NCBI RefSeq assembly: GCF_024267655.1
Contig: NZ_CP100595.1
Coordinates: 2,294,001 to 2,358,000 of the forward strand
From: Arcobacter roscoffensis
GTDB lineage: Bacteria > Campylobacterota > Campylobacteria > Campylobacterales > Arcobacteraceae
DNA: 64,000 bases
Reading direction: 5' to 3'
In this document: positions 54,503 through 63,600 of the stretch, in pieces
How the letters are laid out: every line of letters begins with the position of its first letter
How positions within the stretch are numbered: the first letter of the stretch is position 1
Made by a program: the position numbers and the translations under genes
The notes under the pieces: model-generated
Told to the model about the DNA's origin: nothing
Database searches by the model: none
What the model saw: the letters and a program-made list of their open reading frames with translations, nothing else

Positions 54503-56854
54503 ATGAATCAAACGAACATTCAACATCATGATCAAATAGATTTAAAAGATGTTATAAAAACTATTTTTAGATATAAGTGGTCTATTATTATTATCACGTT
54601 TATATTTACTTTTGGTAGTGCTATATTTGCATATATAAAACCAAACATCTACTCTTCATCTGCAACTATTGAACTTATGGAAGATAAAAAAAAGTCAGCA
54701 AGTCCTGCTGACTTTATGCTTCAAGCTTTTGATGGTGGAGGAGCAAATGTAGATAATGAAATAGAAGTAATGAAATCAAGATTTTTAGCCAAAAAAGCTT
54801 TTAATCTTTTAAATTTAAAAACTAGATATTTCACTACTCATAACTTTAGAGAAATAGAACTATACAAAGACTCACCATTTGTTGTAAATAGTCACTTTTT
54901 AGATGACTTACTTTATGGAAAAGAGTTTATTTTAAAACCAATAGATGAAAATAGTTTCAATTTAAGAATAGAACCTATTTCACCTTATTCAATAAAAGGT
55001 TTTCTAAAAAATTATGGAATTATACCTTTAAAAGCTCATGAAAAAATAGTTTACAACAAAAATCACAAGTATTCTGAAACTATAAATAACCCTTATTTCA
55101 CCCTAAATATAAAAAAGATTCATGCTCTTAAAAACAAAGAGTATAGATTTAGTTTTATGACGAATAGAGGACTATATCAATTTTATAGAAAAAATATATC
55201 CGTGTCACAGGTGTCAAAAAAAGCTACAATTTTAAAACTTAGCTTTCAGGATACTTCATCACTTAGAGCAAAAGAGATTTTAAATGCTGTTCATCAGGCT
55301 TATATGAATCAAGAAATTGAACATAAAACAAAAGAGGCAAACCTTACTTTAGGATTCATAGATAGACAACTTGACTCAATAAATGCAAGACTTAAAAAAT
55401 CAGAAACAAAACTTGAAGATTTTAAAGAAAAAAATCAAGTAGTTGGACTTGGTGAACAAGCCATAAAAACTACTGAACAGTTAAGTGAGTATGAAGCAAA
55501 ACTTGAAGAAATGCAAACAGAAATAACAATCTTGTCAAATTTACAACAATACATAAAGTCAAACCAAAACCTTACAGGTCTTACTATTGGTTCTGTAAAT
55601 TTTGCGGACCCTGCTCTTGGTACTTTAGTAAATAGATTACAAGAAGAAGCTACAAGAAAGTCTACTTTACTTGTTGATTATACAGAGTTACACCCTGATG
55701 TACAAAAAGTTAGTCAAAATATATCTAGTCTAAAACGATCTATAAAAGCAGCTCTTAGAAATAATCTAAGACAATTAAATCAAAGAAAACAATCATTAAG
55801 AAATGTAATTGCTAAGTTTAACAAATCAATTGCTTCTTTACCAAAACAAGAAAGAGAATTATCAAGACTTACAAGATACTACAGTATTGATGAAAAGATT
55901 TATTCTTTTTTACTAGAGAAAAAAGCTGAAACTGCAATACTTAAATCTTCTACTATTTCAAATTCAAGACTACTTGATAGTGCAGTACAAAACTCTTATC
56001 CAATAAAACCCAAAAGAAAACTTATTGTTTTGGTTGGTATAATTTTGGGTCTTATAGTAGGATTAGCATTAGCATTCTTAAGAGAGTTCTTTAATAATAC
56101 TGTCAAGAACTCAGATGAAATTGAAAAGCTTTGCAGTATACCTTTATATGGTATTATACCTCAAAATAAAAACAAAAAAACTTCAAACCTAGTAGATGAA
56201 GCATATAGAGCTATAAGAACTAATCTACAGTTCTTACCAAAGCATGAAAGTAGTGAAGTTATAGCTATTACTTCTTCTGTTTCAGGAGAAGGTAAAACTA
56301 CTATTGCAGCAAATTTAGCAAAAATCATAGCTCAAACAAATAAAAAGGTTGTTGTTTTAGACTTAGACTTAAGAAAAGCAAGTTTACATAATGAGTTTAA
56401 CATTTCTAATAATATTGGTATTAGTAACTACCTAACAAAGCAAAATAGTTTAGAAGAAGTTCTTTACCATGATGAAAATACTAATGTTGACATCATTACA
56501 ACAGGTACGATTCCTCCAAATCCTTCTGAATTAATACTTACAGATAATATGAAAGAGTTTATTGAAATTCTAAAAGAAAGATATGATTATATTATCTTTG
56601 ATACTCCGCCAGTTGGGTTAGTAACAGATGCAATGATTCTTATGAACTATGCTGATATATCTTTTGTAGTAGCACGTGCTTCTTACACTAGAAAAGAGTT
56701 TGTTAAAAATCTTGATAGATTAAGTAAAGAGCATACTCAAAATACATTTGGAATGATTTTAAATGGTGTTGAAATTGGTGAGAAATATGGCTATGGCTAT
56801 GGTTCAAACTATGGCTATGGTTATGGAAATGACAAGTATTATAAAAATAGGTAG
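54503..56854 (+). CDS. wzc: Wzc-like polysaccharide co-polymerase with BY-kinase domain
   Basis: 783 residues. The Wzz domain has its first membrane helix near residues 30-50. A long periplasmic region (about 55-500) includes coiled coil at 270-440. The second helix is near 505-525, followed by a bacterial tyrosine-kinase domain with Walker A SVSGEGKTTIAANLA, Walker A' VVLDLDLRKASLHNEF and Walker B YIIFDTPPVG. The C-terminal tail has eight Tyr in a Gly-Tyr cluster (autophosphorylation site). It sets chain length with Wzy and couples export to Wza. The neighbouring PHP phosphatase would reverse its phosphorylation. Confidence 0.95.
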   Translation: MNQTNIQHHDQIDLKDVIKTIFRYKWSIIIITFIFTFGSAIFAYIKPNIYSSSATIELMEDKKKSASPADFMLQAFDGGGANVDNEIEVMKSRFLAKKAFNLLNLKTRYFTTHNFREIELYKDSPFVVNSHFLDDLLYGKEFILKPIDENSFNLRIEPISPYSIKGFLKNYGIIPLKAHEKIVYNKNHKYSETINNPYFTLNIKKIHALKNKEYRFSFMTNRGLYQFYRKNISVSQVSKKATILKLSFQDTSSLRAKEILNAVHQAYMNQEIEHKTKEANLTLGFIDRQLDSINARLKKSETKLEDFKEKNQVVGLGEQAIKTTEQLSEYEAKLEEMQTEITILSNLQQYIKSNQNLTGLTIGSVNFADPALGTLVNRLQEEATRKSTLLVDYTELHPDVQKVSQNISSLKRSIKAALRNNLRQLNQRKQSLRNVIAKFNKSIASLPKQERELSRLTRYYSIDEKIYSFLLEKKAETAILKSSTISNSRLLDSAVQNSYPIKPKRKLIVLVGIILGLIVGLALAFLREFFNNTVKNSDEIEKLCSIPLYGIIPQNKNKKTSNLVDEAYRAIRTNLQFLPKHESSEVIAITSSVSGEGKTTIAANLAKIIAQTNKKVVVLDLDLRKASLHNEFNISNNIGISNYLTKQNSLEEVLYHDENTNVDIITTGTIPPNPSELILTDNMKEFIEILKERYDYIIFDTPPVGLVTDAMILMNYADISFVVARASYTRKEFVKNLDRLSKEHTQNTFGMILNGVEIGEKYGYGYGSNYGYGYGNDKYYKNR

Positions 56855-56871
56855 AAGTTTTAACTTCTACC
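56850..56871. terminator. Bidirectional terminator between wzc and the phosphatase gene
   Basis: Inverted repeat ggtagaag ... cttctacc (8-10 pairs), overlapping the wzc stop codon. It is followed by a T-rich run on both strands (ATTTTATA and TATTTTTAT), so it can end transcription from either side. Confidence 0.7.
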
Positions 56872-56876
56872 ATATT

Positions 56877-57617
56877 TTATAAATATATATTTTTTATCTC
56901 ATTTTTTTCTTCTATTTTTCTAAAATTTTTACTATTCATACTCTCTTTTAAAGCATCTACATAGTTTGGTCTATGAGTGTCACTTCCTACAAAATCTACC
57001 AAACCATTGTTTATTAGATATTCAACAGCTTTTTTTACATTTTTACCATAGAAGTTATTAGTTGAGTTTACATTTATTTGAAAGCTTAAACCTGCTTCTT
57101 TTATTTGATTATATTTCTCTAAGTTCTGAGAGAAGTATGTATATCTTTCAGGATGTGCAAGTACAGGTTTATACCCTGCTTTTAAAAGTTCGTATATAGT
57201 TTGTTCTATTCCAAATACAGGAGTAGTATACGATAACTCAAAAAGAACATAGTTATCTCCAAATGTTAAAAGCTCTTTATTTTTAATAAGCTCAAAAAAG
57301 TGTTCATCATAGTAATACTCACTTGCTACTTCTAAACATATATCAATATTTTGTTTTGAAACTTCTTCTTTTAAAAGATCAAATTTTCTTAAAATATCAT
57401 CTTTTGTGTTAGGAAATCTATGAGACATAGTATGTGGTGTAGTAATCAGTTTTTTGAAACCTAAGTTTTTAAGTTCTTTAATCATTTCTATACTTTGGGT
57501 CATTGATTTTGAACCGTCATCTATTTCAGGAATTAAATGAGAGTGTAAATCAGTTGTGTAAAAATCAGGGAGTTTATTATCAGTTTTTTTAAAGTTTTTA
57601 AATATTTTTGAAAGCAA
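56877..57617 (-). CDS. PHP-type protein-tyrosine phosphatase (CpsB/YwqE family)
   Basis: 246 residues with the PHP metal-binding motifs in order: DLHSHLIPEIDDGS, TTPHTMSHRF, EVASEYYYD, LAHPERY and VGSDTHRPN. This family (CpsB, YwqE, Wzb analogues) dephosphorylates the Tyr-rich tail of BY-kinases such as the adjacent Wzc, and so controls polymer length and export. The likely start is TTG at 57617, 8 bases after an AGGAAG site. It points the other way from the polysaccharide operon, with its own transcription. Confidence 0.9.
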   Translation of the reverse strand: MLSKIFKNFKKTDNKLPDFYTTDLHSHLIPEIDDGSKSMTQSIEMIKELKNLGFKKLITTPHTMSHRFPNTKDDILRKFDLLKEEVSKQNIDICLEVASEYYYDEHFFELIKNKELLTFGDNYVLFELSYTTPVFGIEQTIYELLKAGYKPVLAHPERYTYFSQNLEKYNQIKEAGLSFQINVNSTNNFYGKNVKKAVEYLINNGLVDFVGSDTHRPNYVDALKESMNSKNFRKIEEKNEIKNIYL

Positions 57618-57635
57618 TTCTATCTTCCTTTTTCA

Positions 57636-57662
57636 ATTATTTGGCTAATTTTAGCCTAATAA
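57636..57662 (-). terminator. Hairpin after the giant adhesin gene
   Basis: Inverted repeat GGCTAA...TTAGCC, extended by TTATT/AATAA on its outer side, 0-25 bases past the adhesin stop codon. The U tract is weak. It also lies in the leader of the phosphatase gene, which is transcribed in the same direction, so it may be a partial terminator. Confidence 0.45.
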
Positions 57663-60600
57663 TTATATTTCTACGGTTACGCTATCTTCAATAAGAAGTT
57701 TTAGTACCTCATCTTGTGTATTTGTTGTTGTATATACTTGGAAGCCATCTGCATCTTTGTATGTTGAGCCATCTGTATTTAGTTTTGGCTCCCAGTTTTG
57801 TGAAGTTTCAAGTTTAATACTATCAGCTTCATCCCCCAGAATTCTTAAAGAATTATCCTCGTCTGTCAATGCTACAAAATCTTCAAGTGTAAAATTACTT
57901 AGTATATGTTCTCCACTATCTAAATCTAATTCATCTAAACCAGTAGTATTACTAAGTAGTGTACTCATATCAATTTCATTGTCAGTTTCACTTGGAGTAT
58001 ATGTATCTGTTAAATCAATTTCAACTGTTACTTTTTTTGGCTCACTCTCAACTCCTTGTTTATCTACAACTTTATAAGCAAATTCTACTTCAATATCATA
58101 TGAAGGACTTATCACTTCAAAATCTTCATTTGTTACACTATAAGAACCATCCTCTTGAATATTAACTATGGTATTACTAAGAGTTAAGGTATCAGTAATA
58201 TCAAGCCCATTTTCATCATATACAGTTGTAACTATAGAATCAGATACTTCTTTAAAAGTTAAAGTAGCAATATCTTGTAAGTCTTCATCCATACTTATTC
58301 TATAGTATAAATCTTGAACCATTTTATCGGCAATTTCATCTCTTGTCTCATCAAACAATAAGCCTCTATCTAATCCTAATTGAGCAAAAATATTTTCAAG
58401 TGTAATAGATTTGATTTCATCTACACTTAGATTTACATCTTGAGTTAACTCAGCAACAATAGTTTGTATAACTTCATCACCTAGCTTATCGTAGTTTGGA
58501 GTATCACTAAGCTTTAAAGTTCCACCATCATCAACTACTACAAAATCAAAGTTATATGATACAGTTTCCCCATTAGAATCTTCACCATTTACAGTTACAG
58601 TGATTTCTTCACCTAAAGAGTATGTTGCAACATTTAAAGTAACTATACCTTTAGTTAAATTTACACTTAATCCACCATTATTTGGCTCAAGTGTAACAAC
58701 TGGATTAGAAATAGTCTCTATACTCATAGTTACAACTTCTGATTCTTTTCCAAAATTGTTTTTAAGTGCAGAAATTAAAGCATCCATTTCTGTAGAAATT
58801 TCAGTTATGATTGCATCACTAAGAGCATTAACAATTGCATCTTTTAACTCTACATCTGTAATATCAATTAAGTTATCAATTACAGAAGTTAATATTCCAT
58901 TTTCCTGTGCAAAAATAGTATCTAAAATATCTTTGAAAGTATCAGATATAGCATCTGGATTATTTACTAAGTCACTTGGACTTAATGAGCTAATAGATTC
59001 TGTAATTTTTATTCTTGTATCATTTAAAATTTCATTATAATCAATATTATTAATATCTATACCTAAATCAACTAATAATTGATTTATATCTAAATTTGCA
59101 ATAATTGCATCTGGGTCTAATGATAATGATGTTTCTAAATTATCTAAAGCATTTGTAATATCACTTGGTAAATTTTCTATAATAATTTGATTTAAGTCTA
59201 AGCCCAATAAATCAGTCGTCTCAATCAATAAAATTTTAGATTCTTCAGTTGCATCAAATGTTAAAGGATTATTTTTAGCATTTAATAGCAAATTGTTAAT
59301 TTTATTTAAAATTGTTTGATACTCAGACGGTGAGACATCACCTGTCCAATTAGTAGTATCTAATGTTAAATCTAAAGAATCAACGATTAATGTATTTGCT
59401 AAGTCCATAGGGAAATCTGATATAGAAGCTGAAAGAGCATTTGCCTCAGTTTCTATTGAAGTACGAATAAATAGTAAATCATCTAAAGTCACAGTTGCAT
59501 TGTAAAGAGTAAATAAATCTTCTACAAATGCTTCTAAAACTAGTGTTTCATCAGATGGATTAGCTTCAATTTGAACAACTAATATTGTAATTAGACTTCT
59601 TAAAGCTGGTGTATCTTCTACTCCAATTTGAGATTCAATAGCTTCAACCATTGCAGTAACATAATAAATAGATGGATTTGATTGAATAGAAGCTATATCA
59701 GTCTGAATAGAAACTAAATCACTAGGAGTTACTGATGCATTAAATGTTATAAATAAACCATTTGCAAAACTATCTAAAATAGTATCTTGAGAAGAAGGAT
59801 TAGATTCTATATCACTTAATAGTTGAATCACATCAGAAGTTAATTGCGCTCTTTGTGTTGTATCTCCAATTTGTGTTTCAATAGAATTTACTATTTGAGA
59901 CACTAACTCATTTTGAACATTATTTGTATATGTTATGAGTAAAGGAGAAACAGCAATTTGAATATTTGTTGCTTCGATAGAAATACTAGGACCGTATATA
60001 GAGATAAGACCACTAACTAAATTAGAGTCTGCATCTGTATTTTCGGCTTCTAGTTCAGATACAAATTGAGTGACAACATCTATTAAAGATATTGAAGGAT
60101 TCAATACTGGATAAAGGTTTAATTGAGTACTTATTGCTAATTCAATATTAGAAATTAAATCTGTTCTTAAAGTCTCTACATTGGTATGAATAGAAATTCC
60201 AGAGATAATAGTTGGAATAGATGTAGATATAACTGATAAATCTATAGGTGTTACAGAAGACTCAAAAATAGTAAATAATGAGTTAGTAAAAGTTGTTTCA
60301 TTTATATTTGAAGCAATTAAATTTTCAACTAAAGTTTCTAACTCTCTTGTATGAGTTGTATCGTCAATTTGTGTCTCAATTACATCAACTATTGTATTAA
60401 CTATAATACTTGTATTTGTTTTGATATCAACTATCGCTTTTTTGATATCTGTTATATCAGAATAATTTATTGGTGATTCATAAATATCAAATAATGCCAA
60501 ACCTAAAGTCTCAGCTGCAGTTTCTGCACCTGATTGGTCTGCATTTAGAAGTTTTGAAACAAAGTCATTAATCAAATTATCTAGTTGTAAATCTTTAGAA

Positions 60601-63600
60601 CTTCCAGCTGTTAATTCACCAAATTTAGTTTCTATTATATTTTTTATAGTTGCTGGAAAACTATTTATCTTATCTTGTAAAGAATCAACCTTATTATTTA
60701 TTGGATCTGTTAAACTAGTAAGTGCAGGTAGAATATCATCAGTTGTTAAACCAAGTGAAGCAAAAGCATTTGGCAAAACTCTTGCTTGAATTTCAGCTAT
60801 TTTTTCAGAACTTACATCTATATTTACATCATCAGCAAGACTAGTTAATAGTGCATTTTGAAGTTCTGTTTGGTCTATAATTTCTGTTAATCCATTTGAT
60901 GTATCTATATTATCAAGTACTGTTTTAAACATATCAAGATTGTATGCACCTGGAAGTGTCCCATAATATGTACCAGTACTACTTTCAGTATTTACAGTAT
61001 CAGCAATAGCAACAGGAGTATCATTTGTCCCTAATATCTTTACTAATTCTATAGAGTTTACAGTATCAATACCATCCGCGACGCTATAATCAAATGATAG
61101 ATCAAGGGAATCTGTCTCATTCATCATATTGAAGATAGGAGAAATTATTTGATAATTAACAGTGCCAGTTATTTCGTCATCAGCTAAGATTAGATCACTT
61201 GTAACTACATTTAGTAATCCAGCAGTTTCTAATAATTTTACTGCAGATGCTGGTAATGTAACTGATTTAGATTCAGTTGTTGACTCGACATCTCCTGATA
61301 AAATATCTGTTAATAATGATTGAATAGATGCTCTATCTATAGATGAAATTCCACTTATTTGCTCAAATACAGAGATTAATAATTCACTTGTTGTTGTAAG
61401 CGTTACTGAAAACTGACCTAAAGATACTGTTACATCCTCAATATTATCTAAATCTGTTATCTCCATACTATTTGAATAAACAGCATTTTCAAAAGGTAAA
61501 TTAAATGCCATTCCTAAGTTATCTAAAATCACTAACTTAAGGTTTTCTTGTGTGATTGCTGTTTCAAAAGGATTTGACGGTAAGCCTGAAATTTCAGCAT
61601 TGATTGTAACTGTTCCAGCAACTGATTTATCTACAACAAATGAAACATTTGAAGCTGGAATATTTAATAATTCAATTAAAGTATCATTTACTATTCCTGA
61701 AACATCAAATTGTTCAAATAACTTTACTATTGTAGAGTTTGAAGTTGATATAGACAAAGAAATTATACCATCCGTATTAGTAACTACTGTTTCTAATATA
61801 CCTTGAGTTGCATCGTTTAAATCAGATTCTAAAACTATAATTGGATCTTTTGCAGTGATTTGAGGAGCGTCATTTGTACCTTTTACTGTTAATGTTACTG
61901 TTGTATCATTTGTTAATTCTCCATCACTTACTGTATATGTAAATACTACTGTTGCCTCTTTATCTTTTTCTAAGTAGTCAAAATCACGTCCAGGAATAAA
62001 CTCTAATTTATCACCTGTACTATTTAATTGAACACTTCCTTTTAAAGGCTGAGTAAAACTACTTATTGATAAAGGAGAGTTTTCCACATCACTATCATTT
62101 GATAAAACATCAATTTCTAAACTTTGTACATTTTCGCTTATTTCAAACCCACTGTCATTATTTGCAATAGGTACATCATTTACAGCTGTTACATTTACAT
62201 TAAATGTTTTACTTGCAGTTGTTGTTCCATCATTTACATCTAAAGTTACAACAGCCATACCATTAAAGTTAGCATTTGGAGTAAATTCAATATTACCATC
62301 ATTATTTATAATAGCTGCTCCATTTGTTGTACTAACTGTTTTTGTTAAATCATCACCATCAATATCACTTACATCAATTGTAACTATTTTTGTATTATCT
62401 TCGGCTACTGTCTGAGTTGATATATTTTCAATTACTGGTGCATCATTTACACTATTTACTGTAACTTCTACTTCTTTTACTACTTTTGCTCCATCATCAT
62501 CTGTTGTTGTTAAAGTTATTGTATCTCTTCCATTAAAGTTCTCATTTGGTGAGTATGTTATTTCACTTCCATTTATTACTACGCTTCCATTATTTGCAAT
62601 TGCTGTCGTTGTTACTGTTCCATCTAAATCACTTGCTGTAAATGTGATTGTCTTACTACTATCTTCATCTAGTGTTGTAGCACTTACAACTTCTAATGTT
62701 GGTGTATCAATTTCACCTGTTAATTTTATAGTAAATTTGTTTGAGCTTTGTTCACCTAGTTCATCTTCAACATCTATATTAATACTAATTATTTCTTCTT
62801 CACCATTTTTCAAATAATCATAATCTGATGCATCAAATTCATAATTACCATCTTGGTCTATTGAAAAACCATCTACTATATCAATAGTACTAAATACAAG
62901 TTTTTCACCTGAAGGTAAATCAATATCATTTGCAATAACTGTTCCTCTTAAAATCTGATCTTCTTGAACACTAATTGTCTGTGATTCAATTATTGGTGCA
63001 TCATTTACACTATTTACTGTAACTGCTACTTCTTTTACTACTTTAGCTCCATCATCATCAATTGTTGTTATTGTTAGTGTATCACTTCCATTGAAGTTTG
63101 CATTTGGTGTATATGTTATCTCATTTCCATTTACTACAACTGTTCCATTATTTGCTACTGCTGTTGTATTTACTGTTCCATCTATATCATTTGCTGCAAA
63201 TGTGATTGTCTTACTTCCATCTTCTTCTACTTCAAATGTAGAAACTGTTTCCAATTTAGGTTCATCATTTATATCACTTACAATTACATTAATACTTTTA
63301 GTAGTTATTGCCTTTCCATCACTTACATTTAATACAATTGTTGTTTGACCATTAAAATTTTCATTAGGAGTAAATATAATTTCATTTCCATTTAGTGAAA
63401 TAGTTCCATCAGAAGAACTTGCATTTACGATTAATGTATCATTGTCTCTATCTGTTGCATTAAATGTAAATATCAATGTTTTATCTTCATCTACTATCTG
63501 AGCATCTATATCATCAATTTTAGGAGCAAAGTTTCGTCTAGCTAAAGCATCTTGTGCATTTTGATTACCAAGGGCATTTGAAGGTAGGTTATTATCTCCC

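Noticed and set aside
39573-56854. Mobile-element origin of the polysaccharide operon
   Set aside because: Base composition is lower in GC in the middle, but no transposase, integrase, terminal repeats or tRNA junction were found at the ends.
58600-59040. A 146-codon plus-strand frame opposite the adhesin gene
   Set aside because: Antisense shadow of a low-complexity coding region, with no ribosome site or recognisable product.
59376-60635. The regular spacing in the adhesin as a CRISPR array
   Set aside because: The units are coding, in frame, about 240 bases long and diverged at DNA level; no short identical repeats with unique spacers were seen anywhere in the window.
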